From an uncultured Prevotella sp. (GTDB lineage: Bacteria; Bacteroidota; Bacteroidia; Bacteroidales; Bacteroidaceae): a DNA stretch of 40,906 nucleotides. This document shows, one piece after another, positions 7,483 to 17,027 of this stretch; within the stretch, counting starts at the first letter, position 1; every line of letters begins with the position of its first letter. The notes beneath the pieces are model-generated. The model made no database searches. It was given only the letters and a program-made list of their open reading frames with translations, and had not been told where the DNA came from. The stretch covers positions 1 through 40,906 of the forward strand of contig USCX01000004.1 of assembly GCA_900553285.1 (NCBI GenBank), read 5' to 3'. The position numbers and the translations under genes are program-made.

Positions 7483-9597
7483 TCAAGGATTCGGTAAGTA
7501 CCAGTTCGATTTATTCAGCAACTTCTGATAAAGTGCATCATCTTTCTGGCTGGGATCTTCATACGGAGCCAAATCTACACCGCGACGCGCGATTTTCCAT
7601 GCGAACCACTCCGTGCCGTTATAATTGGCTTTGTTCTTGTGATCAGCAAATCGTTGGAGATCACCAAACCGATTGCCCTCGAAGGCCGTCTCAAGTGCCA
7701 GTTCGTCGACGATCAAATCCTCAACGGCATTCTGTTCTTCTTTACTCGGACCTCCTTCGGCCGGTTCGTAAACGTCGTCGTCATCCGGGGTCATATCGTC
7801 TTCAATCTGCCGCAGGAAACGCTTAGCCGCTGCCACCCCTGCCGTGGCGCTTCCAGATACACGGGTCTTCTCATCCGCTATCTTCTGGGCGACCATCTTT
7901 TCATAGGTATACAACGTATCCGCTATCTTGACGTTACTAATCATGGTTCCGCCGCATCCCAGATTATGGATACCCGTAATGTTGGTGGTTCCGGTAGGCA
8001 TCATGCTCAAATTCAAGAAAGCGGTTGCCCGGCGAGCCCTGCGGAGTTCGCTAATCCCTATCTGTGCACGATTTTCAATCGTCGTAGAATCCAAATAATA
8101 GACGCGCGATTGCGTGCCATCGTCATTGACTTTCACACTATCAAGCAGTATGGGAACATTGCTTGACGAAAGACCGTGGCTCAATATCGCAAAGGCATGT
8201 TGCGGGAAACCGGCTCTGTTCAAAGCCTCGGCATAACGCAAGTAAACCAATGCCGTACGATAAACCGGAATACAATAGTGGAATGAGAAACCACTTGACG
8301 AATATGAATTCACACTGGAAGCCGGACAGAACTTGTCGATAAAACGATCACGCAAACGACCGTCTCCACTCGATACCGAAGTTATCGGGGCTGAAGCATC
8401 CAAGCGGGCATCTCCTGCTCCTTCATAATACTTCAAGCGGGGCTCGGATGAGCCCTCAGTTGTATAACCTGCATACAACTGGGCTGAATTCAGGCGTAAA
8501 TACGACGCAGACGGAATTAACTGCCGGTACTGCTCATTAGGCGTCGGCGTGATACTACCCGTAATGCTCGTTTCTTCATCTGTCGTTTCCGAAGACTGGT
8601 TTGACGAGACTTCGAAGCCATACACCTGCTGTACATCCGTCAGGACCGTACCCATCGTACTCACGGCGCATGAAGGAATCACGGTGATCAACTCGTTACC
8701 CGCATAGGCGGAATACGGGGCCATCCATGAGCCTACTACCGATGTGTAGCGCTCTTGAGGTGTACCTTCGTTCACCACGCTGAATTGGGCTTTCCGTGAT
8801 TCATCTATCACGATATTATGATCCGTAATATAGTTGTAATAATACGTCGCTGCCTGCACATAGTCCATCGAATCCTTTGCACCAAACAGATAGAGGTCGC
8901 CCATGACCAAGTCTGCGGGAAACATGCACATCTGCGAATTTATGGTTTGGTTCGTGGAGTTATAGGTATTATACGAACGGTAGTTCGGCAATCCGTACTG
9001 CCGGCTCCATGCTACGGCCTGATCGAGGTGATCGCTTCTCAGCAAATCAAGCAGGTTGTCGCGAGTGGCAGAGGTAGCCGTATGCTCCCAGTTCGTACTG
9101 GCATTATCCACCGGTTTTGTAATGAAAGGAACAGAACCGTAATTCTGGACCAGCTGCATATAGGTCCATGCACGTATCATCTGCACCTGAGCATACTCAC
9201 GACGCATATAATACGTACTATTTTTCAGCGCATTGGTATCAACACGTGCCAGATAGAAGTTACACTGATTGATTACCTTATAATACGCAGAGCGGTCAAG
9301 CAAGCCGCTCGAACCGTTGGCGGCCGGCTCATAGTTGGCCACGTCATACACGGAATCGCTTACATACAATCCCGCAGCGGCCAAATCGCCACGAGCCTCG
9401 CCCAATATCACAGTACGCTCCGCTATATCCTGCACAGCCTTCAAGATACCGTGAAAATAATAAACAGTATCAGTGATTGCGGCTCCTCCATCCACATTGT
9501 TGGTCATGTCGGGAGTCAGCATATCCTCGCAGGACGTGGCCACAATGCCGGTACTGAAAAGCGCAAAAACCGCACCTATGATTGAAGTCTTTTTCAT
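7483..9597 (-). CDS. SusD/RagB-family outer-membrane lipoprotein (second pair)
   Basis: SusD-like surface lipoprotein that acts as the lid and ligand-capture partner of the SusC channel encoded just upstream. The ATG at 9597 is preferred; an in-frame TTG three codons upstream is less likely. This start gives a 704-residue precursor with a lipoprotein signal ending in VATSC (Cys23), followed by acidic residues (CEDML) as in surface-exposed Bacteroidota lipoproteins. Helical SusD segments are visible, such as YAQVQMIRAWTYMQLVQNYG near residue 140 and the C-terminal LALETAFEGNRFGDLQRFAD signature. It is long for the family (usually 500-600), with an inserted central region. It lies 13 bp after its SusC partner and is the last gene before the terminator. 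The ligand is unknown. Confidence 0.9.
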   Translation of the reverse strand: MKKTSIIGAVFALFSTGIVATSCEDMLTPDMTNNVDGGAAITDTVYYFHGILKAVQDIAERTVILGEARGDLAAAGLYVSDSVYDVANYEPAANGSSGLLDRSAYYKVINQCNFYLARVDTNALKNSTYYMRREYAQVQMIRAWTYMQLVQNYGSVPFITKPVDNASTNWEHTATSATRDNLLDLLRSDHLDQAVAWSRQYGLPNYRSYNTYNSTNQTINSQMCMFPADLVMGDLYLFGAKDSMDYVQAATYYYNYITDHNIVIDESRKAQFSVVNEGTPQERYTSVVGSWMAPYSAYAGNELITVIPSCAVSTMGTVLTDVQQVYGFEVSSNQSSETTDEETSITGSITPTPNEQYRQLIPSASYLRLNSAQLYAGYTTEGSSEPRLKYYEGAGDARLDASAPITSVSSGDGRLRDRFIDKFCPASSVNSYSSSGFSFHYCIPVYRTALVYLRYAEALNRAGFPQHAFAILSHGLSSSNVPILLDSVKVNDDGTQSRVYYLDSTTIENRAQIGISELRRARRATAFLNLSMMPTGTTNITGIHNLGCGGTMISNVKIADTLYTYEKMVAQKIADEKTRVSGSATAGVAAAKRFLRQIEDDMTPDDDDVYEPAEGGPSKEEQNAVEDLIVDELALETAFEGNRFGDLQRFADHKNKANYNGTEWFAWKIARRGVDLAPYEDPSQKDDALYQKLLNKSNWYLPNP

Positions 9598-9610
9598 ATC
9601 AGACAAATTG

Positions 9611-12600
9611 TTACAAGTTAATCGTTACACCCAAATTAAAGTTACAACTTTGCGGTAAATAGCCTGCATCAATTCCTTGCGACAAGACGCTATTACTACA
9701 TGAAACCTCAGGATCCAAGCCTAAGTATTTCGTAATCGTCACGACGTTGTTGGCTTCCCCCCAAATGGACAGGCCTTGCAACCACGAAGCCGTAACAGGA
9801 ATGCGATACGTCAGGCGGATTTTCTTCAACTTCAAGTACGAACCATCTTCAATCCAACGGTCAGAGAAGCGCTCGTTATTGACCCATTCGCTGCTGGTGT
9901 TGGACATCAAGCGGGGAACATCAGTCACCTGTCCCTCATAGCGCCAACGGTTGACCAATGCCGTCGTCTGGTTCCAGCTATTGTTTCCGGCTTCAAGCTG
10001 CGAACGCTGATAGTTGAAGATATCGTTACCCAGCGAATACTTGAAGATGACATCCAAGGTTAAATCTTTCCACGACAAACGGGTCGAGAAATTACCATAA
10101 ATATCAGGATTGGGGTCGCCTATCTTCACCATATCGGCCTCCGTTATCCATCCGTCACCGTTCTGATCAACAAAGTGGACATCACCGGCCTTGAATGAAC
10201 GATAAGGATCATTTGTCAATCCTGTCGGATATTTCAAATTGGCGGCCTCGGCTTCCGCTGACGTAGAGAATACACCTTTTGTCTGATAGCCATAGAATAC
10301 GCCGGCAGCCTCACCCACTGCGGTCAGGATGTTGTCGGTTCCGTAAATTGAGCTTGTATATCCATTCACGGTCTTATAGGGTTGAGCCTCTTCGTTTCCG
10401 TTAGCATCCAGTCTGTAATAACTTATTGTACTTGACCCCGGAAGTTCCGTGATCTCGTTCTTATAATGACCGACTGTCGCACCGACTTCCCATCGCCAGT
10501 CCTTCCGATTTACCAAGACTGCGTTAATGCCGGCGTTCACTCCGATATTTTTCATGGCCCCGCCGTTCGACCAGATGAAAGGCAGTCCTGTGATATCGCT
10601 TATTGACTGCTTGGTCAACAGGTTCGAAATCTTGCTGCGGTAGAAGTTCGCATTAAACATCAAACGGTTGTTTAATAAAGCGCCCTCTAAGCCCACATTG
10701 AAACGGCGATTGGTTTCCCATTGGATTTCGGGATTCTTGATGTTCGACAACAACAAGGCTGTGGCCTCACCGAAGAACTCGACATTAGAGAAATAGGTAC
10801 GGCTTGCATAGTAGTCGATATTGTCGTTACCCGTCTCCTCATATCCGGCGGACAACTTCAAATAGTTGATCGGCTTCACGTTGAACCAGGACTCTGAAGA
10901 TATCAACCAAGCAGCCTGGACCGACGGGAAGATACCCCATTTGACTCCTCCGATTTTGACTCCTTCGTGGGCATCATGTCCGAAACGGGACGAAGTTTCC
11001 ATGCTTGCGGTAGCTTGGAGGAAGTAACGGTTCTTGTAGTTATATTCGCCATTCAGGTAGTACGACAGGTTCATCCATTTATCCGTTGTTCCTCCGTAGG
11101 TCTTCGGATTCAACGATGTCGACATATTAGGCATCTTGTCGTTCGAGTTGTTGTATCCCCTTGCGTAACTGTCTGTAAAGGTATACGACGACAAGCGGAA
11201 ACCTCCGAACACATTCACGGAATGAGCTCCGAACTTCTGATGCCAGTCAATCCGGAAATCATTATACAGGGTCGTTTCCTTGCCGAACTGCGAAGCCAAC
11301 ACACTGCTTATCGTTCCCAAGCCATCCACGAACTTGTCGGGAGTTCCGTTCTTGGGCATATAATACTTCTCGTTATTACGATTAATCATGTAACTGAAAC
11401 GGTCACTGATCGTCCAGTGTTTTCCAATCGTGTACTGAGGAGCGAAATTAATGTTGAACAGCGTCTGCTCCATATAGTTCTTGTTGTCGCCCTGTCCGTT
11501 CAACAGAATCCAATAAGGATTGGCGAGCGGCTGATCGCCGAACTCAGAAGCGAAGTTGAACGGATTGGTACCGTCCGTGAGCGAGTTGTCCTTACCAGCA
11601 TACACGCCTTCACTCGGACGCAGCGTCATCGTCGACGGATCCATGAAGTACTGATACGGGCTGGTGAAAGGAGCTTGAATCAGGCCCAGTACTCCTGGCG
11701 AAGAGATGTTTCTATCATCATAATTGGAAGCCCATCCATTGTCGCGCACATTTGCCGCAGTACGGACGAACGAAATGTCGAACTTGGCCGTGAGGTTATT
11801 GAACAAAGATATATCCGTGTTGAATCGGATGTTCAAGCGGTTAAAGTCGTTCTCCTTGGCCGTTGCGTCGGCTTTGGTATACCCCAACGACAGGCGGTAC
11901 ATAGCTACGTCGTCACCGCCGTCGACATTAATCCGATAATTCTGGGTAAATGAATTACGGTACAAGTCCTTCTGCCAATCTGTATTATTGTGGAACAGGT
12001 CGTAGTACACATAATTCGGATCTTCGTTCATGAACTTGATGTTACTTACGGCCGAAGGATTCTGCTGGATATAATTCGTCGTACCCACATATTCCGTAAG
12101 ATAATTACGGTATTGTCCCGCATTCATCATGGACATAGTGGCAGGGTTCAATTCATAGCCGCCGTAAACTCGGATGTTGATACGCGTGGCCATGCTCTTT
12201 CCACGCTTCGTCGTTATCTCAATCACACCATTCGAAGCCTTTGCACCGTACAAAGCGATTCCATTGTTAAGCACACGGACCGACTCAATATCTTCTACAT
12301 CGAGCAAGTTGAAAAGGTTATTGTAATAGCCGTCATGCAAAGCCTCACGGTCATACTGCATATCCCATATCACACCGTCTACCACAACCAGTGGCTGGGC
12401 GATGGAGTTCAACGAATTTATACCGTTGATAAATAAAGCTGCACCCTGAGCCGGCAGGCCGCCGCGAGACACGACGCGCAACGTACTGTTCAGCGTGTTT
12501 TCTACTTCATTTTCCACAGAAATCGCACTCGAATTCTCAATCACCGTACTCGGCGTGGAGACTACGGCCGTTTTCGGGCCATAAAATGAGACGGGCGTCA

Positions 12601-13009
12601 GTTTACTGCTATACAACTGCACGTCCTGGCCCGTTGTACCTTTCACGGCCACCTGCTGTGAATTATAGTCCGGACAAGAGATATACAACGTCGTTACGAA
12701 ATCCGGGGCTCTCAACACATAGTGGCCATTCTCGTCCGTCATTGCGGTATAGAGCACGTTGTCCAATGCCTGAACGCGGACACCGGCCATCGGAGTTTTC
12801 GTTGCAGCGTCGAGCACTGTACCGGAAATCTCACGCATCACGTATTTATCGGCAGTTTTTTTCGACGCCGAAGGTGCGGCTGCGACACTTTCGGTCTCTG
12901 CGGAATCTGACGTTTGCGCCGATACCCCGCACGTTCCTGATAACATGAACAGACAGAGACCTACGCGCAAAGTTCCTTGCACCATTCCTATTTTATTTTT
13001 ATTTCTCAT
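9611..13009 (-). CDS. SusC/RagA-family TonB-dependent outer-membrane receptor (second pair)
   Basis: TonB-dependent channel that imports a ligand captured by the SusD downstream. The frame is open back to a GTG at 13039, but ATG 13009 places a normal signal peptide (ends near GVSAQ) at the N-terminus, giving 1132 residues. After a Ser/Glu/Ala-rich spacer there is a carboxypeptidase-regulatory-like beta domain (REISGTVLDAATKTPMAGVR), then the plug (PLVVVDGVIWDM and ALYGAKASNGVIEITTKRG) and the barrel, ending NLGVTINL. Odd points: the usual TonB box of the EVVVxG type between the beta domain and plug is not recognisable, and the common plug motif KDAAATAIYG is replaced by NNGIALYG. No STN signalling domain is present, so a direct trans-envelope sigma cascade is unlikely. 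Confidence 0.92.
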   Translation of the reverse strand: MRNKNKIGMVQGTLRVGLCLFMLSGTCGVSAQTSDSAETESVAAAPSASKKTADKYVMREISGTVLDAATKTPMAGVRVQALDNVLYTAMTDENGHYVLRAPDFVTTLYISCPDYNSQQVAVKGTTGQDVQLYSSKLTPVSFYGPKTAVVSTPSTVIENSSAISVENEVENTLNSTLRVVSRGGLPAQGAALFINGINSLNSIAQPLVVVDGVIWDMQYDREALHDGYYNNLFNLLDVEDIESVRVLNNGIALYGAKASNGVIEITTKRGKSMATRINIRVYGGYELNPATMSMMNAGQYRNYLTEYVGTTNYIQQNPSAVSNIKFMNEDPNYVYYDLFHNNTDWQKDLYRNSFTQNYRINVDGGDDVAMYRLSLGYTKADATAKENDFNRLNIRFNTDISLFNNLTAKFDISFVRTAANVRDNGWASNYDDRNISSPGVLGLIQAPFTSPYQYFMDPSTMTLRPSEGVYAGKDNSLTDGTNPFNFASEFGDQPLANPYWILLNGQGDNKNYMEQTLFNINFAPQYTIGKHWTISDRFSYMINRNNEKYYMPKNGTPDKFVDGLGTISSVLASQFGKETTLYNDFRIDWHQKFGAHSVNVFGGFRLSSYTFTDSYARGYNNSNDKMPNMSTSLNPKTYGGTTDKWMNLSYYLNGEYNYKNRYFLQATASMETSSRFGHDAHEGVKIGGVKWGIFPSVQAAWLISSESWFNVKPINYLKLSAGYEETGNDNIDYYASRTYFSNVEFFGEATALLLSNIKNPEIQWETNRRFNVGLEGALLNNRLMFNANFYRSKISNLLTKQSISDITGLPFIWSNGGAMKNIGVNAGINAVLVNRKDWRWEVGATVGHYKNEITELPGSSTISYYRLDANGNEEAQPYKTVNGYTSSIYGTDNILTAVGEAAGVFYGYQTKGVFSTSAEAEAANLKYPTGLTNDPYRSFKAGDVHFVDQNGDGWITEADMVKIGDPNPDIYGNFSTRLSWKDLTLDVIFKYSLGNDIFNYQRSQLEAGNNSWNQTTALVNRWRYEGQVTDVPRLMSNTSSEWVNNERFSDRWIEDGSYLKLKKIRLTYRIPVTASWLQGLSIWGEANNVVTITKYLGLDPEVSCSNSVLSQGIDAGYLPQSCNFNLGVTINL

Positions 13010-13039
13010 CGTCAGTAGTTTATTAGTTAACAAGAACAC

Positions 13040-14824
13040 TTAGTCATTACCTTTCGGAACCAAATAGATTCGGTCGATATTCAAGGCTTCGCAGCGGCTG
13101 ACTTCACCCGAAGTCAAACGTGGCAATGTCAGACGTAAACGCGGGAAAGAAGCTACCTCCAAGTTATAATAGGACTTGGGAAACCTGAAATCCTTAAACA
13201 GGAGAACATGGGTTACGGAATCCTGCGAAGCTCTCAGGTCCTCCGCTTCCATGGTAGGACGCGACGACGCATCGGTATCTAGGTAAATAGCGGCATTAAA
13301 TACGATGTCCTCCACTTCCCCACTCTGCAACGTATCCGAATAGTTTGTATTGATATTCGACGGGAGGAGAACGGCATAGATATCATACTTGGCGCTCAAC
13401 ACGTTGTTCAAAGGAAACTCGACGTACATTGAGCTACGGCTATTTCCGCGGTCATAACGTGCATAGGCGTCTCCATGCACAATACCGGATATCGTATCGT
13501 TGCGCGTATACTCGTCTAAGTTAATGATAGAAGCGTCGCCTCCTGACAGATAGACCTGGGGCAGGTTCTCTCCTTCGAGATTAATTTCATCCTGCCATGT
13601 CTTCGCAGCATCAAGGTTCAGATCACTCACTGAGAACAAATAACCATTCGACGCACGGAGCGGCACTGCATTACCGAAATAGGGGTTCCTTCCGCCGGGA
13701 TTACTGTTGTACACGTAACGGAACGTAGTTGAACGGAGAGAATCCGCAGTCAACATCGTATTGACAACACTGGCCGAGTCGGTCACATCGATGCTCGGTA
13801 TCTGCGTAGCGCTGAACATAATACTTCCCAAAATGGCTTCCTTTGTTCTCGTCTCTTGCAGGGAGTCGACGTTCGGTTTATAAGCCTGGTTTCCGGTATA
13901 ATTGAATGCCCCCTTCTCCGTATCAAACTGATAAGCATAGGAGTCACCGTACTCAAAATAAGACTTATACTTCTCATAAGCGCTGTTCCATGCCGCATTG
14001 TCAGGCACAACTCCGACATACGTACTATCCTCACTACTGATGCTTCCTAAGTAGCTCGTAAGAGGAGAAGACGTATAAAACACTGAATCGACATAGACCA
14101 TCTCACCATCGACAATGGCACCCTCAATACTTGAACTGGGGTTGAATATGGTAGTATCCTGAGAATGCACATAGTCATTGAAGTCCGACCACTGCGGATT
14201 CTCTGCCAAATAATCATAGATGTTATAGGCATAAGGAGACGGCGATTCGAGCAAGTGCAGCACTCCATTGCTGGCAGGAATGACACTTCCCCTCAGCTTG
14301 ATACCGTTAAAAGTATTTTCAGAGGCAGTGTACTCGCACCGCTTGTTGTTCATCAAACGAACCATCTGGGAGGTCGGTGTCGACTCGTAGTTGGCCCGTG
14401 CTATATGATTGCGCACTAACTGGTTCTCAACTTGCCAGTTCAATTCGCGAAAACGCTCGGGATCGCTTTTTTCGACCTGACTGGCCTCTTCCAAGAGGTC
14501 CAAATAACGCTGCACGTACGAACTTGTACTGCTTCCGTCAACGGGAGCCCACACCGTGAAATTCTGGTCTTGCGACAGGAGGTCGGCATAGCTTATCGTA
14601 GCGTTTTTGTCATTGTCTGTGCGCATCACGCGCGTCTTCTCCAGAATCGTAACAAAACTCTTCAAGTCAGGTTGCGATTTCATGTTTTCCATCAACGACG
14701 CGGATGAGGTGCCGGAAACGACCACGTCGAAATGGTCATCACTGCACGCGGTGACACCATATGCAGCTGCCCCCATTAGGAACAGACTGCCTACTATATT
14801 CTTCATTTGAGCTTTACTCTTCAT
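13040..14824 (-). CDS. FAS1 (fasciclin)-domain surface lipoprotein with C-terminal beta module
   Basis: A 594-residue lipoprotein. The signal peptide ends in GVTACSDD (Cys27), with acidic residues after the cysteine. A fasciclin-like domain occupies about residues 40-200 (LKSFVTILEKTRVM, NFTVWAPVDGS, NHIARANYESTP, SNGVLHLLESP), followed by a second, more divergent region of similar order (TYVGVVPDNAAWNSAYEKY). The last 150 or so residues look beta-rich (YDIYAVLLPSN, ending LNIDRIYLVPKGN), reminiscent of the final strand of carbohydrate-binding jelly-roll modules; that comparison is inference. It lies 17 bp after another FAS1 lipoprotein and 30 bp before the second SusC start. The likely role is an accessory surface ligand-binding protein for the SusCD complexes; no enzyme motif is seen. 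Confidence 0.78.
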   Translation of the reverse strand: MKSKAQMKNIVGSLFLMGAAAYGVTACSDDHFDVVVSGTSSASLMENMKSQPDLKSFVTILEKTRVMRTDNDKNATISYADLLSQDQNFTVWAPVDGSSTSSYVQRYLDLLEEASQVEKSDPERFRELNWQVENQLVRNHIARANYESTPTSQMVRLMNNKRCEYTASENTFNGIKLRGSVIPASNGVLHLLESPSPYAYNIYDYLAENPQWSDFNDYVHSQDTTIFNPSSSIEGAIVDGEMVYVDSVFYTSSPLTSYLGSISSEDSTYVGVVPDNAAWNSAYEKYKSYFEYGDSYAYQFDTEKGAFNYTGNQAYKPNVDSLQETRTKEAILGSIMFSATQIPSIDVTDSASVVNTMLTADSLRSTTFRYVYNSNPGGRNPYFGNAVPLRASNGYLFSVSDLNLDAAKTWQDEINLEGENLPQVYLSGGDASIINLDEYTRNDTISGIVHGDAYARYDRGNSRSSMYVEFPLNNVLSAKYDIYAVLLPSNINTNYSDTLQSGEVEDIVFNAAIYLDTDASSRPTMEAEDLRASQDSVTHVLLFKDFRFPKSYYNLEVASFPRLRLTLPRLTSGEVSRCEALNIDRIYLVPKGND

Positions 14825-14841
14825 AACCTATTTTATCTAAG

Positions 14842-17013
14842 TTACCAAATATCCTCGGTTCCCTGGTCTACCATGATGGTCGGAACAAACTCGAAATAAT
14901 CCAAGGGGAACTGTGCGGTTGAATCGTCAAGTGCCGACTTAATTCGGATATAATAAGTCTTGTCCGCCTGCATGGGTATACTCGTGTAAATAATGCGGCG
15001 CAAAGACGCACTGTGATTCCGGACCGGAGAGCTGGGAGTCCAGCCAAAGTACTTAGGTCCTTTCATATACCCCTTGTTCCGCAGGTTGCGCTCGACTTGC
15101 AGGTTCGTCTCGTCGTCAGCCACATCGGGCTCCCAAGGTATAGACATGTACACGTCATCAGCGGGTTTCGACGTTCCGCCATACTGACCGATACGCATAT
15201 CGACAGGCAGACCTACCGGCGTCATTTGCTGAGGATTCTCGCCGAAGTAAATCTGAGCCATACCACGTAAGGGGTTATTGGACTGTGACATGCGGATCTC
15301 GTAGTTTCCGTCGTAGGGTACGGGCGGCAGCTTGATGGTAATATCATACACTCCCGACAACAGCACCTCGTCTCCATGCAAGTCCTTCCAGGCCTGACCG
15401 TTCGGACTGCTGGATGCACCTGAGAATCCGTCGCGGATATAGAACAGGTTCGTCTCATCGGTGATATTAATCAGGTTATCGAAAAAATCGTTCGTAAAAT
15501 AGTAATTACTATGTGCTCGTCCCTTTCCATCAGCAGACCAGAGCTCCGGCATTACAGTGGCCAGGTCGAAGCGAATACGTTCGTTCAGCACGTTATGCGA
15601 AACAGTGTTCGTGTACATGAGGATCTCATCGATAGGATAATAATAACCGTTCTCGGCATTATTCGGCACTGAAACCGTCTCACCCGTCTCGGGAGAAGTA
15701 TAACGGTTTTCAGCACTTATCTTCGCCCCACGCACCGTAGCCTCACCATCATGCTTATAATTGTCATTGCGACCATTCTGATAAGGCTGCTTTCGGTTGA
15801 TGTACAAAGGAATCTCCGGGTCTTCCACGTCACGGGTTATCTTCATCAGACGGGAGTACTTGCCCATCGTCTGATAGTAATCCCATACGTCGATCGTCAA
15901 CGTCTGCGTCTGCGGATTTGTCAGATCGCCATACGAATATCCGAACTCGTTAAAGTGCAGCACCATATCACTATAAGGCAATGAACCTCTCAGGAAGTGG
16001 TAAGCGACAAAACGATTAACGGGATTATCGGGATTGGTCAAGTCGCCTTCGGCTGACGTGCCGTAAGGACTGCCCTGCTGCTGCATATAGGTATTCAGGG
16101 CTGTAAGGATTTGAGCACCGTTCGTAAGTTCACCCGTGGTTTCATCCACAACCGGCGACACGCCTATTGCATCGGCATATACATCGTCTGTCTCCACAAA
16201 TCCAGTAAAGCCCAAATAGCGATGCTGTATAATTTCTATCGCCGGAGTATTTGACTGCACCTTAGCGCTTTCAGGATAACCATCCGTACTATATGAATCG
16301 TCATTACGGGGACGCACCAATGAATCGGCCCAACCCGTCTGTTGCATCAAGTATGACATAATCTTCATGTTCGGAGCATCGATAATCAAATCGGCCACGC
16401 TCTTCGTCGACAATGAGATTACTGCGTCTACACCCTGTACATAACCGTTACCTAATCTGACGTCAGGGCGATCAACTACGGCCGCCCCGTTAATCTGGTA
16501 ATTGCCATTGTCCAGAAGCTGACAGGACAAAGCACGGTTGTTCAAGTTAGGCAAAGCGAAAGTTCCCCCGTTGGTCGGGAAATCGCCCAAAGCATAAGCG
16601 GTCTCATCTCCATTATCGATAATACAGTTGTACGCGATGACCACAACTGCCAGAGAATCGGTTTTCAGCAACTGATGCCAGTCCGACGTCGTGCTGTCTG
16701 TCTGCTGCAAAACATATTTACGTATAGCCTCGTTGTTCGGTGCGAAGCACGTATAATTTCCGTATGAGGCAAGCAGGCTGGACAAGGACGACGTGTTTTC
16801 GCCTTCGCCGGTCCTCACGATTTGCAAGATATCGGTAAAATCTGAATAGACATCAACCGAATCCAGGTAGTCCCACACCGTAGGCTCGGTTTTCGTCACC
16901 AAATTAGAAGCGTCAATTTCGTCTTTACAGCTGATAACGCCAAAAGACACGCCCAATAAGAGGGAGAACGCTACCAATGAGCCCCAGACACGTGAATTTA
17001 TTTTGGTTTTCAT
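14842..17013 (-). CDS. FAS1 (fasciclin)-domain surface lipoprotein with C-terminal beta module
   Basis: A 723-residue lipoprotein; the signal peptide ends in GVISCKDE (Cys29). The first FAS1 domain spans about residues 45-205 (YSDFTDILQIVRT, NYTCFAPNNEAIRKY, NGYVQGVDAVISLS). A second, interrupted one starts near 207 (DLIIDAPNMKIMSYLMQQTG) and is followed by long inserts. The C-terminal region is beta-rich (GVYDITIKLPPVPYDG, IYFGENPQQMTPVG) and closes with KTYYIRIKSALDD and LDYFEFVP, a strand pattern shared with the neighbouring FAS1 protein. It is encoded between the first SusD (14 bp upstream) and the other FAS1 gene (17 bp downstream). A surface binding or adhesive accessory role is inferred from domain type and location; the ligand is unknown. 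Confidence 0.78.
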   Translation of the reverse strand: MKTKINSRVWGSLVAFSLLLGVSFGVISCKDEIDASNLVTKTEPTVWDYLDSVDVYSDFTDILQIVRTGEGENTSSLSSLLASYGNYTCFAPNNEAIRKYVLQQTDSTTSDWHQLLKTDSLAVVVIAYNCIIDNGDETAYALGDFPTNGGTFALPNLNNRALSCQLLDNGNYQINGAAVVDRPDVRLGNGYVQGVDAVISLSTKSVADLIIDAPNMKIMSYLMQQTGWADSLVRPRNDDSYSTDGYPESAKVQSNTPAIEIIQHRYLGFTGFVETDDVYADAIGVSPVVDETTGELTNGAQILTALNTYMQQQGSPYGTSAEGDLTNPDNPVNRFVAYHFLRGSLPYSDMVLHFNEFGYSYGDLTNPQTQTLTIDVWDYYQTMGKYSRLMKITRDVEDPEIPLYINRKQPYQNGRNDNYKHDGEATVRGAKISAENRYTSPETGETVSVPNNAENGYYYPIDEILMYTNTVSHNVLNERIRFDLATVMPELWSADGKGRAHSNYYFTNDFFDNLINITDETNLFYIRDGFSGASSSPNGQAWKDLHGDEVLLSGVYDITIKLPPVPYDGNYEIRMSQSNNPLRGMAQIYFGENPQQMTPVGLPVDMRIGQYGGTSKPADDVYMSIPWEPDVADDETNLQVERNLRNKGYMKGPKYFGWTPSSPVRNHSASLRRIIYTSIPMQADKTYYIRIKSALDDSTAQFPLDYFEFVPTIMVDQGTEDIW

Positions 17014-17027
17014 CTTTTCCTGATATT

